Assembly: GCF_000970345.1 (NCBI RefSeq)
Contig: NZ_LAQU01000020.1
Location: forward strand, 33,936 to 97,935
DNA: 64,000 nt
Reading direction: 5' to 3'
Source of the DNA: Robbsia andropogonis
Lineage (GTDB): Bacteria > Pseudomonadota > Gammaproteobacteria > Burkholderiales > Burkholderiaceae
Translations under genes and position numbers: made by a program
Part shown: positions 25,781 through 37,245 of the stretch, one piece after another
How the letters are laid out: every line of letters starts with the position of its first letter
Position numbering within the stretch: the stretch's first letter is position 1
The notes under the pieces: generated by a model
Database searches by the model: none
Told to the model about the DNA's origin: nothing
The model's input: the letters and a program-made list of their open reading frames with translations, nothing else

Positions 25781-25960
25781 GAAGCGAACGACCGCGCGCG
25801 ACACGGTTCTCGGGCTGGCAAATCCCCGATGCGCCCCCAGCCAAGAGGGATATGCCGATGACCTGCCCCCGCCGCGCGCCCTGACAAACGTCCCGAGGCG
25901 CCGCTCCCCACTGCGGCAGCCCGACGACCGGTCGCACGACGGCGCATTCTGGAGTTCACG

Positions 25961-27397
25961 ATGACAGCAGACGCGCAGCATTCCTCGTCCCGCCACGCCG
26001 ACCATCACGGTGCGGTCCGCATGGAACGCGACACCTTTGGCGAAATTGCCGTTCCATCCGCCAAACTGTGGGGAGCGCAAACGCAGCGCTCGCTACAGAA
26101 TTTCAAGATATCGACCGAGAAACAATCGCCGGAGATGATTCATGCGCTGGCGATCGTCAAGCGCGCCGCCGCCGCGGTCAATCAACAGCTCGGTGTTCTG
26201 CCCGAGGATCGGGCACAGGCGATCATCGCCGCAGCCGATGAGGTGATCGACGGCAAACATCCGGACGAATTTCCGCTTGCGGTCTGGCAGACCGGCTCCG
26301 GTACGCAGACGAATATGAACCTCAACGAGGTGCTGGCGAACCGGGCCAGCGAGTTGCTGGGCGGCGAGCGCGGTGAAGCGCGCAAAGTCCATCCGAACGA
26401 TGACGTCAACCGCGGCCAGTCGTCCAATGACGTATTCCCCACCGCGATGCACATCGCCGCCGCCTACGCGATCCACCATACCTTGCTACCGGCGCTGTCC
26501 CTGCTCCGCGATACATTGCAAGCAAAATCGAAGGCGTTCGACGATATCGTCAAGATCGGCCGGACCCACTTGCAAGATGCCACACCGTTGACACTGGGCC
26601 AGGAATTTTCCGGCTACGTCGCGCAGTTGAACCAGGCAATCAAACACGCGCAAGCCGCGCAGCCGCATCTCTATGAACTCGCACTAGGCGGCACCGCCGT
26701 GGGCACCGGTTTGAACGCGCATCCGGAATTCGCGGTCAAGGTGGCGGCGGAAATCGCCCGGTTGACGAAACTGCCCTTCATCACCGCGCCGAACAAATTC
26801 GAAGTGATGGCGGCGGCGGATGCGTTGGTGCATGCGCATGGTGCGCTGAAGACCGTGGCGGCAGGCTTGATGAAAATCACCAACGATATCCGTTGGCTCG
26901 CCAGTGGTCCGCGCTGCGGACTCGGCGAACTGTCGATACCGGAAAACGAACCGGGGAGCTCGATCATGCCGGGCAAGGTCAATCCGACACAATCGGAAGC
27001 CGTGACCATGCTGTGCTGCCAGGTATTCGGCAACGACGTCGCGGTCAATTTCGGCGGTGCCAGCGGCAACTTCGAATTGAATGTGTTCCGCCCGATGATC
27101 GCCCATAACGTGCTGCAATCGGTGCGCCTGCTGGCCGATGGCGCACGCAGCTTCAACGACAACTGTGCCGTTGGTATCGAACCGAACCGCGAACGCATCA
27201 CCACCTTGATGAACGAATCACTGATGTTGGTGACGGCGCTGAATCCGCATATCGGCTATGACAAAGCGGCACAAATTGCAAAGAAAGCGCATAAGGATGG
27301 GTCGACGTTGAAAGCGGCCGCACTGGCACTCGGCCACGTGACTGACGCGCAATTCGACGAATGGGTCAAACCGGAAGAGATGGTGGGCAAGCGCTGA
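25961..27397 (+). CDS. fumC: Fumarate hydratase, class II
   Basis: The 478-residue protein has [26 protein letters not shown], the [14 protein letters not shown] segment and the fumarase/aspartase signature [11 protein letters not shown]. It converts fumarate and malate in the TCA cycle without an iron-sulfur cluster. It has ~20 extra N-terminal residues (His/Ser-rich) before the usual start; GGAG precedes the ATG at 25961. A strong terminator follows at 27440. Confidence 0.95.
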   Translation: MTADAQHSSSRHADHHGAVRMERDTFGEIAVPSAKLWGAQTQRSLQNFKISTEKQSPEMIHALAIVKRAAAAVNQQLGVLPEDRAQAIIAAADEVIDGKHPDEFPLAVWQTGSGTQTNMNLNEVLANRASELLGGERGEARKVHPNDDVNRGQSSNDVFPTAMHIAAAYAIHHTLLPALSLLRDTLQAKSKAFDDIVKIGRTHLQDATPLTLGQEFSGYVAQLNQAIKHAQAAQPHLYELALGGTAVGTGLNAHPEFAVKVAAEIARLTKLPFITAPNKFEVMAAADALVHAHGALKTVAAGLMKITNDIRWLASGPRCGLGELSIPENEPGSSIMPGKVNPTQSEAVTMLCCQVFGNDVAVNFGGASGNFELNVFRPMIAHNVLQSVRLLADGARSFNDNCAVGIEPNRERITTLMNESLMLVTALNPHIGYDKAAQIAKKAHKDGSTLKAAALALGHVTDAQFDEWVKPEEMVGKR

Positions 27398-27439
27398 AAC
27401 AGCGATGCTTTACCGGGCGAATGCCCGCTTGAAAAAACG

Positions 27440-27466
27440 GAACGGCCCTGATGGGCCGTTCTTTTT
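27440..27466 (+). terminator. Intrinsic terminator of fumC
   Basis: GAACGGCCC (27440-27448), loop TGAT and GGGCCGTTC (27453-27461) followed by TTTTT form a typical Rho-independent terminator, 42 bases after the fumC stop. The A-run before the stem allows some activity in the opposite direction for the genes ending at 27490. Confidence 0.85.
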
Positions 27467-27489
27467 GCGGGCGTGGCAAAAGCAAACTG

Positions 27490-27678
27490 TCAGCGGCTAC
27501 GGAACGAGACGCCCTGGTCGATCGTGCCGTACATCGAAATACCGTTTGCGCTTCCCGCACTCCCTCCGCTGCCTCCGGCGCAACCGCCGAGCACCAGACT
27601 CGCCGCACACACCATGGCAATCGGCATCCAGGCCAACAATGGCGCGCCACGCCGGCGCGGCGGTGCCGTCGTGGCCAC
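27490..27678 (-). CDS. Small putative lipoprotein behind thyA
   Basis: From a GTG at 27678, five bases after the thyA stop, the 62-residue product has a charged n-region (PPRRRG), a hydrophobic core and a lipobox (LVLGGC). A Gly/Ser-rich linker and the tail ISMYGTIDQGVSFRSR follow. I recall this kind of short lipoprotein ending in a SMYGTxD motif from Burkholderia genomes. Position suggests translational coupling to thyA. Function unknown. An ATG at 27627 would give a shorter leader without positive charges. Confidence 0.55.
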   Translation of the reverse strand: MATTAPPRRRGAPLLAWMPIAMVCAASLVLGGCAGGSGGSAGSANGISMYGTIDQGVSFRSR

Positions 27679-27682
27679 GCAA

Positions 27683-28519
27683 TCAGATGGCAATGGGCGC
27701 GGCGATATGCGGGTGCGGATCATAATCGGCGATCTCAAAATCTTCGAAGCGATAGTCGAACATCGACGCCGGCCTGCGGTGGATCTTCAATGCCGGTAAC
27801 GCACGTGGTGCACGCGTCAATTGCAGCGCGGCCTGCTCGACATGATTCGAATAAAGATGGGCATCGCCAATCGAGTGGATGATCTCACCCGGCTCCAATC
27901 CCACCTGCTGCGCCAGCATATGCGTCAAGAACGCCACCGACGCGCAGTTATATGGCACGCCCAGGAACCAGTCGCCGGAACGCTGTGTCAGCATGCAGCT
28001 CAGGCGGCCATTGGTCACATTGAACTGATACATCACATGACACGGCGGCAGCGCCATCCGTCCCGCCGCCGCGTTCTCCACCGGGGAACGCGACTCGTCC
28101 GGCAGGAATGACACGTTCCATGCATTCAGGATATGGCGGCGGCTATTCGGTTTCTTGATCAAGGAATCGACAAGCGCTGAAATCTGGTCCGTTGACGTGC
28201 CGTCCGGATTGGGCCACTTGCGCCACTGCGCGCCATAGACCGGACCCAGCTCTCCTTCCGGCGTCGCCCATTCGTCCCAGATGGTGACCTTGTTCTCGTG
28301 CAAGTAGCGCAGATTGGTGTCGCCGCGCAGAAACCACAGCAATTCATGCAGGATCGACCGTATATGCAGTTTCTTCGTCGTCAGCAAGGGAAAACCGTCG
28401 GCAAGGTCATGCCGGTACATCACGCCGAAAATCGAGCGCGTGCCGGTGCCGGTGCGATCGCCCTTGACGTGCCCCTGTTCGAGGAGCTGCCGCAGAACGG
28501 CGAGATACTGCTGGTCCAT
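27683..28519 (-). CDS. thyA: Thymidylate synthase
   Basis: The 278-residue enzyme has [13 protein letters not shown], the nucleophile Cys160 in [10 protein letters not shown], the QRSxD loop and the C-terminal APIAI end that closes over the active site. It makes dTMP from dUMP using methylene-tetrahydrofolate. The loop reads [13 protein letters not shown] instead of the usual QRS(C/A)D(V/M)FLG(L/V)PFN, a mild variation. It is divergent from folA, which recycles the dihydrofolate it produces. Confidence 0.96.
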   Translation of the reverse strand: MDQQYLAVLRQLLEQGHVKGDRTGTGTRSIFGVMYRHDLADGFPLLTTKKLHIRSILHELLWFLRGDTNLRYLHENKVTIWDEWATPEGELGPVYGAQWRKWPNPDGTSTDQISALVDSLIKKPNSRRHILNAWNVSFLPDESRSPVENAAAGRMALPPCHVMYQFNVTNGRLSCMLTQRSGDWFLGVPYNCASVAFLTHMLAQQVGLEPGEIIHSIGDAHLYSNHVEQAALQLTRAPRALPALKIHRRPASMFDYRFEDFEIADYDPHPHIAAPIAI

Positions 28520-28704
28520 GCGCGAACACTCGTAGAGAATTGACTGACCCGCGTATTTTACTCCGCCTTATCCAGACGAGACAGATTCCGGCAGATCCGG
28601 AAGATGCCGCGACAGCGACAGCGACAGCGATACAATGTCGGGCCAACGACCTGACAGGTCGATGTATCGATCTGTCGACGTGCCCGCTTCCACCCGACGT
28701 CACC

Positions 28705-29247
28705 ATGACCCAGCCGACCCCTGCAGCACAGCCGCTGTCCCAACCGCCATTGACGCTCATTGTCGCGCGCGCGCGCAACGGTGTGATCGGACGCGACAAC
28801 CAGTTGCCGTGGCACCTGCCGGAAGACCTGGCGTATTTCAAGAAAACGACGATGGGCGCGCCGGTCGTCATGGGCCGCAAGACACACGAGTCGATCAGAC
28901 GACCGCTGCCGGGACGTCGAAATGTCGTGGTCACCCGCGACCCCGCACGCGAATTTGCCGGATGCGACGCGGTGAACAGCCTGGAAGCAGCGCTGCAAGC
29001 GTGTGCGTCGGACGGCGTGCCGGAGGTGTTCCTGATCGGCGGCGCGCAGTTGTACAGGGAAGGGATGAGTCTGGCGCAGCGGTTGCTGATTACCGAGGTG
29101 GATGCCGATGTCGAGGGCGATGCGTTCTTTGCCGCCCCCGATCCGACGATCTGGGTAGAAACTGCCCGGGAAAGCCATCCGCCGATGACACGCGAGAACG
29201 GCACGGCGCGCCTGGGTTATGCATTTGTCGAATACCGCCGCCGTTAA
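28705..29247 (+). CDS. folA: Dihydrofolate reductase
   Basis: From the ATG at 28705 the protein has 180 residues: [30 protein letters not shown] (catalytic acid in PEDL), [19 protein letters not shown] and the [11 protein letters not shown] loop. It reduces dihydrofolate with NADPH. The frame is open upstream to 28540, but that part is Ala/Thr-rich filler with no family match. A GACAGC hexamer occurs three times at about 28611-28630 upstream. Confidence 0.93.
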   Translation: MTQPTPAAQPLSQPPLTLIVARARNGVIGRDNQLPWHLPEDLAYFKKTTMGAPVVMGRKTHESIRRPLPGRRNVVVTRDPAREFAGCDAVNSLEAALQACASDGVPEVFLIGGAQLYREGMSLAQRLLITEVDADVEGDAFFAAPDPTIWVETARESHPPMTRENGTARLGYAFVEYRRR

Positions 29248-29350
29248 GCAGTGGCGGTTTCGACCAGCATGGACAACCGCATCGCCTGACGCCCCACCAC
29301 GTCGCCAGACGCAATGATGCGAGTCACGCCACCATCATCACACCGCCCGC

Positions 29351-30727
29351 TCATGCCTTCCCGGCGATCGTCATCCGTTCAATGAGGATCGACCCACAGG
29401 TCTTATTGCCGCGAACCAATTCATCGGCACCCACGGCCACGACGTGGCGCAGCATCTCTCCGAGATTACCGGCAATCGTGATTTCCTCTACCGGATACCG
29501 GATCTTGCCGTTTTCCACCCAGAACCCCGATGCGCCGCGTGAATAATCGCCCGTGATCAGATTCACGCCTTGTCCCATCAGATCCGTCACGAACAAACCG
29601 GTATCGAGCTTGCGCAGCATCGCATCCAGGTCATCGCCCGGATCGGTCAGCTTGCTGACGATCTTCAAGTTGTGCGCGCCGCCAGCGTTACCAGTGGTGG
29701 GCATGCCGAGCTTACGCGCCGAGTACGTCGACAGAAAATACCCTCGCAGCACGCCTTCCTCGACGAACGCGCGCTTGCTCACGCGCACCCCCTCGTCGTC
29801 GAACGGTGCACTGCCCATCGCGCCAGGCACGAACGGGTCTTCGATAATGCTCATATGATCCGCCAACACCGGGCGATCGAGACTGTCGACAAGAAACGAT
29901 GCTTTCCGGTACAACGCCCCGCCGCCAACGGCCTGCGTCAGAGACGCGATCAACCCCATCGCGATCGGCGCTTCGAACAGCACCGGCGCCTTGCATGTAT
30001 CAATCGGCCGGGCGCCCAGGCGGGACAAGGCACGCTCGGCGGCATAGCGACCGATTTTCTCGGCCGAGCTCAACAGCTTGGCGTCGCGCTTGACCGAATG
30101 CCAGTCATCGCGCTGCATCTGCCCATTCAAGCCGGCAATTGGTGCGCACGAAACGAAATGCCGCGAGACCGGGTAGCCACCGATGAAACCACGGCTGGTG
30201 GCCAGGACGAATTGCGAATGTTGCGCCGCGACCGTCGCGCCGTCGGAATTCTCGATATGCGGATCGGTCTCGAACGCCGCCTGCTCGGCACGTTGGGCGA
30301 TCTCCACGGCGGTTTCCGCATCGAGGTCCCACGGGTGGAATAGATCGAGGTCACGCGGAGACCGTTCGAGCAGCGCTTCCTCGGCCAAGCCGGCGCAGTC
30401 GTCTTCGGCGGTAAATCGCGCGATATTGTATGCCGCCGCCACCGTGTCACGCAGTGCCTTCGGCGTGAAATCCGAGGTACTCGCATTACCGCGTCGATTG
30501 CCGATGAACACGGTCACGCCGACGGACTTGTCGCGATTGTGCTCGATGGTCTCTACCTGATCGCGCCGTACGCTGACGGAGAGGCCATCGCTTTCCGAGA
30601 TCTCGGTGGCGGCATCGGTGCCACCGATTTCCTTCGCGTACTTCAGGATATCGCTGGCGATCTCCTTCAACTGGTCCTGCGAATGGGGAAACAAACGCGA
30701 GGTCTTGGACGTATGAGCTGCGGGCAT
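29351..30727 (-). CDS. pmbA: PmbA/TldE-type metalloprotease subunit
   Basis: The 458-residue protein matches PmbA (TldE), the partner of TldD in a heterodimeric protease that degrades unfolded peptides and matures some peptide antibiotics. Visible family parts are DQVETIEHNRDKSVGVTVF, the mid region IDTCKAPVLFEAPIA, and the end GDYSRGASGFWVENGKI, IRYPVEEITIAGNL. The gene is divergent from darP (yjgA), the arrangement also seen in E. coli. tldD is not in the window. Confidence 0.93.
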   Translation of the reverse strand: MPAAHTSKTSRLFPHSQDQLKEIASDILKYAKEIGGTDAATEISESDGLSVSVRRDQVETIEHNRDKSVGVTVFIGNRRGNASTSDFTPKALRDTVAAAYNIARFTAEDDCAGLAEEALLERSPRDLDLFHPWDLDAETAVEIAQRAEQAAFETDPHIENSDGATVAAQHSQFVLATSRGFIGGYPVSRHFVSCAPIAGLNGQMQRDDWHSVKRDAKLLSSAEKIGRYAAERALSRLGARPIDTCKAPVLFEAPIAMGLIASLTQAVGGGALYRKASFLVDSLDRPVLADHMSIIEDPFVPGAMGSAPFDDEGVRVSKRAFVEEGVLRGYFLSTYSARKLGMPTTGNAGGAHNLKIVSKLTDPGDDLDAMLRKLDTGLFVTDLMGQGVNLITGDYSRGASGFWVENGKIRYPVEEITIAGNLGEMLRHVVAVGADELVRGNKTCGSILIERMTIAGKA

Positions 30728-30837
30728 GGGTTGACGTATCTCCTCGGAAGCCTGGATAGAGGCCAGGCGGCCATCGCCCGATCATATCAAACCCTGCCAA
30801 CACGCACAGCGGCCCGCTGGGTCTGTACAATTCGCGC

Positions 30838-31494
30838 ATGACTCGCAAACGAAACGCCAGCCGCGCAGGGGAAGCCGGCCGGCCCAATGAACTCCCCGAA
30901 AGCCCGCTGGGACCTGATGGTGAACCGGTCTACGACCGGCCCAGTAAATCACAGCGCAAACGCGACACCGCAGCGCTCCAGGTGCTGGGCAAGGAACTAG
31001 CGGAACTGCCCAAGGAGGCCTTCCGCAAATTGCCGCTGCCTGAAGCCCTGTTTGACGCCCTCACCGAGACGCGCCGGATCACCGACCACGAAGGTCGTCG
31101 ACGGCAGCTTCAGTTCGTCGGCAAGGTGATGCGCCGCCTGGACGACGCCGACGTGACCGCGTTGCGGCAAACGCTCGACAAGATCCGCGGCATCAGCCGT
31201 GCGGAAACGGTGAAACTGCACGCTATCGAGCGGTGGCGCGACGTACTGCTCGAATCCGATGACGCGCTGACTGATTTCCTGCAACGCTACCCGGAAGCGG
31301 ACGTCCAGCAAGGCCGAACCCTGATTCGCAACGCTCGCCGGGAAAGCCAGCGTGAGGGGTCGCCGCGCTATTACCGCGAATTGTTCCAATGGGTAAAGGC
31401 GGCCAGCACCGTGGCCAGCGCCGAATCCGGAGACGAGGACGGTGGCGACGAAGAAGACGAGGACCACGATGACGACATCGATCACCCCGCCTGA
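30838..31494 (+). CDS. darP: DarP (YjgA, DUF615), ribosome assembly factor
   Basis: The 218-residue basic protein has the DUF615 pattern: [53 protein letters not shown] and the [10 protein letters not shown] end. E. coli YjgA/DarP helps late 50S subunit assembly. A strongly acidic tail ([14 protein letters not shown]) follows the conserved part. Its 3' end overlaps the start of mog by 26 bases. Confidence 0.92.
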   Translation: MTRKRNASRAGEAGRPNELPESPLGPDGEPVYDRPSKSQRKRDTAALQVLGKELAELPKEAFRKLPLPEALFDALTETRRITDHEGRRRQLQFVGKVMRRLDDADVTALRQTLDKIRGISRAETVKLHAIERWRDVLLESDDALTDFLQRYPEADVQQGRTLIRNARRESQREGSPRYYRELFQWVKAASTVASAESGDEDGGDEEDEDHDDDIDHPA

Positions 31495-32167
31495 AACGCC
31501 TGATGCACCCCGTGCGGCACACGCAGGCACCGGTGAATCGCCTACACGCACCGCACGGGGCCATCCCGATGAAGTCGTGATCGGGTTGGTCTCCATCAGC
31601 GATCGCGCGAGCGCCGGTACCTATCAGGACGCCGGCATACCGGCATTGGCACAGTGGCTCGAAACGGCACTGACCAGCCCGTTCCGGATCGAGACACGGT
31701 TGATCCCCGATGAAGCCGCCAATATTTCAGCAACGCTCGTCGAACTGGTCGACCACGTGGGGTGCGACCTCGTGCTGACCACTGGCGGCACGGGCCCATC
31801 ACGCCGCGATGTCACACCTGAGGCCACACTTTCGGTGGGGACAAAGACGATGCCTGGATTTGGCGAGCAGATGCGACAAATCAGCCTGGCCTTTGTTCCC
31901 ACCGCGATCCTGTCACGTCAAGTCGCGGTGATTCGAGAAACGCCGACGCATGCCGCGTTGATCATCAACCTGCCCGGTCAGCCCAAATCGATCAAGGAAA
32001 CGCTGGAAGGCCTGCGGCAGGAGGATGGGACATTGCGCGTGCCAGGGATTTTTGCGGCCGTGCCCTATTGCGTGGATTTGATCGGCGGCCCCTACATCGA
32101 AACCGATCCCGCCATCGTCGATGCTTTCCGGCCCAAATCGGCGCGACGCCCGCAGCCTGGGGCATGA
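31469..32167 (+). CDS. mog: Molybdopterin adenylyltransferase
   Basis: The protein has the MoaB/Mog fold markers [35 protein letters not shown] and the end [15 protein letters not shown]. It adenylates molybdopterin before molybdenum insertion. I place the start at the ATG at 31469, with GAGG 6 bases upstream inside the end of darP. About 35 poorly conserved residues precede the domain. Distinction from MoaB rests on length and the NLPGQPKSI end. Confidence 0.9.
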   Translation: MTTSITPPETPDAPRAAHAGTGESPTRTARGHPDEVVIGLVSISDRASAGTYQDAGIPALAQWLETALTSPFRIETRLIPDEAANISATLVELVDHVGCDLVLTTGGTGPSRRDVTPEATLSVGTKTMPGFGEQMRQISLAFVPTAILSRQVAVIRETPTHAALIINLPGQPKSIKETLEGLRQEDGTLRVPGIFAAVPYCVDLIGGPYIETDPAIVDAFRPKSARRPQPGA

Positions 32168-32236
32168 GGGTCGCGCGACGCTGACCGACGCACCGGCGGT
32201 ACTGGCACGATCGGCCGATGCGGTGCGCGTGGACGC

Positions 32237-32854
32237 TTACGCTTTATCGGCGTCGGAACGGATGAAATGCTCGCGGTAATATTTCAATTCGTCAATCGAT
32301 TCGACGATATCGGCGAGTGCCGTATGTTGCGCCCGCTTTTGGAAACCCTTCATCAGGTCAGGACGCCAACGGCGCATCAGCTCCTTCAGCGTACTGACGT
32401 CGAGGTTGCGATAATGGAAAAACGCTTCCAGTTCCGGCATCCAACGCGCCATGAAACGGCGATCCTGGCAGATCGAATTGCCGCACATCGGCGATTTGCC
32501 GGGGGGAACGTATTGTCCGAGGAAGGTGCGCAATTGCGCGACCGCGTCCGCCTCCGTCACCGTCGAGGCCTTAACCCGATCGATCAGACCCGAACGACCA
32601 TGCGTATTCTTGTTCCAGTCATCCATGGCGTCCAAGGCAGCATCGGATTGATGGATGGCCAAGACAGGGCCTTCGACCATCACCTGCAGTTGAGGATCGG
32701 TGACCACCACGGCGACTTCGATGATGCGGTCGGTATCCGGCTGCAGGCCGGTCATTTCCATGTCCACCCAGACGAGGTTGAATTCACTGCGAGGGAGGAC
32801 GGCAGGCGCGGACGGCGACGATACGACGGGCGTTTCAGACGAAGGAACGGACAT
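32237..32854 (-). CDS. orn: Oligoribonuclease
   Basis: A DEDDh 3'-5' exonuclease that degrades 2-5 nt RNAs. The first acidic pair is in [11 protein letters not shown], the second region is [12 protein letters not shown] and [18 protein letters not shown], and the DEDDh His/Asp end is in [14 protein letters not shown]. From the ATG at 32854 the protein has 205 residues, with a ~25-residue N-terminal Ser/Pro/Ala tail compared with E. coli Orn. Longer upstream frames overlap the divergent M48 gene and are rejected. Confidence 0.94.
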   Translation of the reverse strand: MSVPSSETPVVSSPSAPAVLPRSEFNLVWVDMEMTGLQPDTDRIIEVAVVVTDPQLQVMVEGPVLAIHQSDAALDAMDDWNKNTHGRSGLIDRVKASTVTEADAVAQLRTFLGQYVPPGKSPMCGNSICQDRRFMARWMPELEAFFHYRNLDVSTLKELMRRWRPDLMKGFQKRAQHTALADIVESIDELKYYREHFIRSDADKA

Positions 32855-33002
32855 GACGGCGACAGTAGCGAAGAAACGATAATTCCCGCATAGTGCCATA
32901 CGGTCTCCGATATGCCCACCTCCGCCCTGTAAAACACGCGGCCGGCAGCCGCGATGGGGTGCTTCAGCGCACGATGCTGCGTACTTAGCCGGACGTCTTA
33001 CC

Positions 33003-34271
33003 ATGTTCTCGATTCTGTTCGCCATTGCACTGGCCGCGATGGTCGCCACCAAGCTGTGGCTCGGCATGCGCCAGATCCGCCATGTCGCCGCGCACCGCGC
33101 CAGCGTCCCGACGCGTTTCGCTGATACGATCCCGCTCCACGCACATCAACGTGCCGCCGACTACACCGTTGCCCTCGCGAAACTGAGCGCCGCGGAGGTG
33201 GTCACTGGCGCCGTGGTGCTGGCGTTGCTGACCCTGGGCGGCGGCACCGGTGCATTGGATAGGCTGCTGACCGCTTGGCTGGGAGACGGCATGCTGCAGC
33301 AGGTCCTGCTGATCGCCGTAGTGGTGGGGATAACCAGCCTAGTCGATCTGCCCTTCGACTACCTCCGACATTTCGTCGTGGAGGAGCGCTTTGGTTTCAA
33401 CAAGATGACACCGGGCGTGTTTTTCGCCGATCTCGCGAAATCCACCGCTATTGGCGCGGTGCTCGGTCTGCCCCTGCTGCTTGTCGTGTTATGGCTGATG
33501 GCGCGCGCCGGCGCGCTGTGGTGGCTATACGCATGGGCCGTGTGGGTCGGATTCAACGTGCTCGTGCTGGTGCTCTATCCCACGTGGATCGCACCGCTCT
33601 TCAACAAATTCCAGCCACTCGACGACGACGGGCTCCGGACGCGGATCGAAGCATTGCTGCAACGTTGCGGCTTTGCGGCAAAGGGCCTGTTCGTCATGGA
33701 CGGCAGTCGCCGATCGGCGCACGGCAATGCCTATTTCACCGGTTTTGGTGCGGCCAAGCGCATTGTCTTCTTCGACACGCTGATCTCGCGCCTGTCCGGC
33801 GACGAAATAGAGGCGGTGCTGGCGCACGAACTGGGACATTTCAAGCGTCGCCATGTGATCAAGCGGATGGTGGCAACGTTCGGCATCAGCCTGGCCCTGC
33901 TCGCCTTGCTCGGCTGGTTGATGCAACAAAGCTGGTTCTATACGGAAATGCAGGTGCACCCGGACGGTGCCGGCACGAACAACGCCGGCCTGGCGCTGCT
34001 GCTGTTCTTCCTGATCGCACCGGTTTTCCTGTTCTTCGCCGGGCCGATCAGTGCGCTGACGTCGCGCAAGCACGAATTCGAGGCCGATGCATTCGCCGCC
34101 GATCAGACGCGGGCGCAAGACCTCGTCAATGCGCTGGTGAAGCTGTACCAGGACAACGCGTCGACGTTGACACCTGATCCGGTATATTCGGCATTTTATT
34201 ATTCTCACCCCCCCGCATCGCAGCGCATCGATCGCCTGCTGCAGTTGGAAGGTATTCGTGGCGCAACCTAA
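33003..34271 (+). CDS. M48 family membrane metalloprotease (CAAX protease 1-like)
   Basis: The 422-residue integral membrane protein has the zinc motif HELGH in [14 protein letters not shown], a third ligand in EFEADAFAA, and the Ste24-type middle region ([20 protein letters not shown]). Several hydrophobic helices surround these. It matches bacterial Ste24-like M48 peptidases and probably cleaves membrane or misfolded proteins. It is divergent from orn, and its last 14 bases overlap the start of rsgA. Confidence 0.9.
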   Translation: MFSILFAIALAAMVATKLWLGMRQIRHVAAHRASVPTRFADTIPLHAHQRAADYTVALAKLSAAEVVTGAVVLALLTLGGGTGALDRLLTAWLGDGMLQQVLLIAVVVGITSLVDLPFDYLRHFVVEERFGFNKMTPGVFFADLAKSTAIGAVLGLPLLLVVLWLMARAGALWWLYAWAVWVGFNVLVLVLYPTWIAPLFNKFQPLDDDGLRTRIEALLQRCGFAAKGLFVMDGSRRSAHGNAYFTGFGAAKRIVFFDTLISRLSGDEIEAVLAHELGHFKRRHVIKRMVATFGISLALLALLGWLMQQSWFYTEMQVHPDGAGTNNAGLALLLFFLIAPVFLFFAGPISALTSRKHEFEADAFAADQTRAQDLVNALVKLYQDNASTLTPDPVYSAFYYSHPPASQRIDRLLQLEGIRGAT

Positions 34272-35211
34272 GCAAGCTCCTGCCCGCGCGGCAGACCCGG
34301 ACATGTTCGAAGGGACGGTAATCGCCGCGCACGGCCGACACTACGTCGTGACACCGGATGACGGCAGCCCGCTGATGCAATGTTTTCCACGCGGCAAGAA
34401 AAGCGACGTCGCCGTCAACGATCGTGTCAGCGTGGCGCGGCAGTCCGCGGACCAGGGTGTCATCGATGCAGTGCTGCCGCGCCGCAACCTGCTGTACCGC
34501 TCCGACCAATACAAGTCGAAGCTGTTCGCGGCGAATCTCGACCAGATTGCGATCGTCGTCGCCACCGAACCGCATTTCAGCGAGGACCTGCTCGGCCGCG
34601 CCCTGGTGGCAGCTGATGCACACGGTCTTAGTGCCTGCATCATCCTCAACAAAGTGGATGTCACCGATGCGCTGGCCCACGCGCGCGGTCGACTGGCGCC
34701 GTATGCCGCGTTGGGCTACCCGGTTCATGCGTTGTCGGCCGGGGCCGATCCGCAGGGCGCGCGCGCCACGCTGGCGCCGGCGCTGAGCGGCCGTACGACG
34801 TTGCTGCTGGGTCAGTCGGGAATGGGGAAATCGACGCTGATCAATGTACTGGTACCAGGTGCCGAAGCGGCAACGCGCGAAATCTCCGCGGCATTGCATG
34901 CAGGCAAGCACACGACGACCTTCACACGTCGCTACGCCTTGCCATCAGTCGATGAAAACAGCGCGCCTGGCGCCCTGCTTGACTCGCCCGGTTTTCAGGA
35001 GTTTGGCCTGCACCACTTGACGGAAGGCACGCTGGAGCGGGCCTTCCCCGACTTCCGGCCGCTGCTGGGCAAATGCCGATTCTATAATTGCCGTCACCTG
35101 CACGAACCGGGTTGCGCGATTCTCGAAGCGCTTGGCGACGGTCGAATCACACCGAACCGGCATGCGCTGTACGCCCAATTGGTACACGAGACCAATCAGG
35201 TCGTGCGCTGA
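34258..35211 (+). CDS. rsgA: Ribosome small subunit-dependent GTPase A
   Basis: A circularly permuted GTPase that helps 30S maturation. An N-terminal OB fold ([15 protein letters not shown]) is followed by G4 NKVD, G1 [12 protein letters not shown] and G3 DSPGF in permuted order, and a C-terminal zinc knuckle ([14 protein letters not shown]). The start is a GTG at 34258 inside the end of the M48 gene, a sign of coupled translation. Confidence 0.94.
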   Translation: MAQPKQAPARAADPDMFEGTVIAAHGRHYVVTPDDGSPLMQCFPRGKKSDVAVNDRVSVARQSADQGVIDAVLPRRNLLYRSDQYKSKLFAANLDQIAIVVATEPHFSEDLLGRALVAADAHGLSACIILNKVDVTDALAHARGRLAPYAALGYPVHALSAGADPQGARATLAPALSGRTTLLLGQSGMGKSTLINVLVPGAEAATREISAALHAGKHTTTFTRRYALPSVDENSAPGALLDSPGFQEFGLHHLTEGTLERAFPDFRPLLGKCRFYNCRHLHEPGCAILEALGDGRITPNRHALYAQLVHETNQVVR

Positions 35212-35244
35212 TTCCTTCCTCGTGCGCGCCGCACGACGACACCA

Positions 35245-36207
35245 TCACGCCAGCCACACCGACAGCGTCACCATCAACAACAGAATCATCCACAGGATGA
35301 CCGCACGCCAGACCAGCCCGACCGCCGAACGGAGCGTTCTCGGTGTGCAATCATCCCCTACCGGCAGCGGCGCGGGGCGGTTGTAAGGATCAAGCATCGT
35401 ATCGAACGTGCCGAACGACTCCGTCGCCGTTTGCTCCGCTTGGGGCTCCACCAGGCGCGCGCCCAGCGCGCCGCTCCCCGCCGCCAGCAGCACCCCCTCG
35501 TTCGTATCCGCCCACACACCACCGTAATGGCGCCAGGCATAAACCGCGTCCTCGAAATTACCCACGATGGCAAAACCCAGCGCGGTCAGACGTGCCGGAA
35601 TCCAGTCGATATAGAAGAATGCGCGGCGTGCGAAGTTGGCGAAGGCCGGACTGTGCTCGGCCGAAGGCTCAGTCCACGTTGCCGCCAGATGCGAGGCGAT
35701 GCGATAGCACACTGCACCCGCCGGACCGATCGGAATCAGAAACCAGAAAAACACGCCGAACACATGCCGATGGGAAGCGATCACCGCATAGACGAGCGTG
35801 TTACGCACGATCTCACTGACCGGCATGTCTCGCGTTTCAATGCCGGTCCAGGTCTGCAACAACTCACGTGCGAGCGGCACATCGTCGTTATTGAGCGCAA
35901 CCTGGATATCGGTGAAGTAATGGCTGAACTGCCTGAATCCAAGCGTCAGATACAGCACGGCCACGTTCCAGGCGAAAGCCAGCACAAAGCTGACATGCCA
36001 CAGTAAATAATAGATGACGCCAACCCCTACCGTCCAAGGCAGGACGACGCCCAACCACGCCAACACGCCGTGCTTGCCGCGTCCACCATCCATGCCGCGG
36101 CCAGTGCGTTCGGCGTGTCGCCGCAGCAATCGCGAGACGACGTTGTTCGAGTCGAGCGCGCGAAGCTGCTCGAGGATCAAGGCGAGAAGTACAGAAAAGA
36201 AAGTCAT
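35245..36207 (-). CDS. CobD/CbiB family membrane protein
   Basis: From MTFFSVLLALILEQLRAL at 36207 the 320-residue protein has several membrane helices and the CobD/CbiB pattern (RNTLVYAVIASHRHVFGVFFWF, GPAGAVCYRIASHLAATW, IPARLTALGFAIVGNFEDA). CobD joins aminopropanol to cobyric acid, but no other cobalamin gene is here. The position next to rsgA and a NUDIX gene is, from memory, the usual place of this paralogue in Burkholderia. Its role may differ from true CobD. Confidence 0.8.
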   Translation of the reverse strand: MTFFSVLLALILEQLRALDSNNVVSRLLRRHAERTGRGMDGGRGKHGVLAWLGVVLPWTVGVGVIYYLLWHVSFVLAFAWNVAVLYLTLGFRQFSHYFTDIQVALNNDDVPLARELLQTWTGIETRDMPVSEIVRNTLVYAVIASHRHVFGVFFWFLIPIGPAGAVCYRIASHLAATWTEPSAEHSPAFANFARRAFFYIDWIPARLTALGFAIVGNFEDAVYAWRHYGGVWADTNEGVLLAAGSGALGARLVEPQAEQTATESFGTFDTMLDPYNRPAPLPVGDDCTPRTLRSAVGLVWRAVILWMILLLMVTLSVWLA

Positions 36208-36352
36208 GCGATCGGCTGCACAAAGCAAAAGACGGAACACACGGAACAGCATTGGCATACGGATACGGCAAGCACCGTTTACACCTCGCCATCCGAGGAA
36301 CACGTTACCAATGTGCTTGTAACAATAACATCAAATGTAACGCTCGAAGACG

Positions 36353-37189
36353 TCAATTACATTGGGCCGAAAGGAAGTGGTAGAGGTTTCGCAACATACC
36401 TGCCGTGGCGCCCCAGATGAAGTGCTCTCCATGCCCATCGACGCGTGGATAGGGCATGGAAAAGAAACGGCGCGCCGTAGGTGCTGCAACGTCGGCGCCT
36501 GCTGCCGCAAGCGGATCTGTCATTGTCCTGGGCAACGCGAAAGACGACGCTATCCCGTCTCGACGAGAAAACAATGGTGATGCTTCTTGCCGGCTCGTCG
36601 GTGGGGGGCTCTGCGGCTGGTAAAGGCGAATCTGGTGATGCAGAGGGTTCATCAAGAACGCCAATGGCACCTCGAAGCATTCGGCTACTTCCCGCTCGGC
36701 TGGCTTGACGTCGAATGGCGGATGCACTAGAGCAACAACCGGCGTCACGGCGTAGCCGGTGCCAGTTATGTATTCCGGCATGCAACCCAGCAGTTCGACA
36801 TGGCGGGCCGCGAGCCCGATCTCTTCCCATGCTTCGCGCAACGCCGTGGCGACGACATCGCGGTCCTCAGGATCACACCGTCCGCCTGGAAACGAGATCT
36901 GTCCAGCGTGATCGGTCAGGTGCGCCGCGCGCTGTGTCAGTAATACGGTAAGCTCTTCCGGCCGCGTCACCAATGACACCAGCACAGCGGCCGGCCGCAA
37001 CGATGCATGCAGGCTCGACTCGCGACCCTGCGGCTCCAACTGCTCCGGAACCCATTGCAATGTATCGGCAATGGCAAAACGTCGGCGCAATGCGTCGGCG
37101 GTCATCACCTCGGCGGGCAACGGCGCCAGGTCCACCGGGGGTGCCTCTATCGGTAGCACGGCGGGATCGAACAGCGGGCGGTCTGGCAT
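36353..37189 (-). CDS. NUDIX hydrolase, CoA pyrophosphatase type
   Basis: The Nudix box is split by normal spacing: GRCDPEDRDVVATALREAWE followed by EIGL, preceded by LLTQRAAHLTDHAGQISFPG, the extra UPF0035 signature of CoA pyrophosphatases (NudL/YeaB). It would cleave CoA or CoA derivatives. I start at MPDRPLF at 37189 (AGGA upstream). The N-terminal ~70 residues and a Ser/Pro/Arg-rich segment after residue ~200 are extra compared with NudL (~190 residues). Confidence 0.85.
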   Translation of the reverse strand: MPDRPLFDPAVLPIEAPPVDLAPLPAEVMTADALRRRFAIADTLQWVPEQLEPQGRESSLHASLRPAAVLVSLVTRPEELTVLLTQRAAHLTDHAGQISFPGGRCDPEDRDVVATALREAWEEIGLAARHVELLGCMPEYITGTGYAVTPVVALVHPPFDVKPAEREVAECFEVPLAFLMNPLHHQIRLYQPQSPPPTSRQEASPLFSRRDGIASSFALPRTMTDPLAAAGADVAAPTARRFFSMPYPRVDGHGEHFIWGATAGMLRNLYHFLSAQCN

Positions 37190-37245
37190 CGGTGCGGATT
37201 CCTGTTGTTCTGTACGACCATATTGCGGTGCGAACACCAAAAGCA

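Noticed and set aside
28605..28632. GACAGC repeated three times upstream of folA, considered as a VNTR
   Set aside because: Only about three copies; too short to call a functional repeat.
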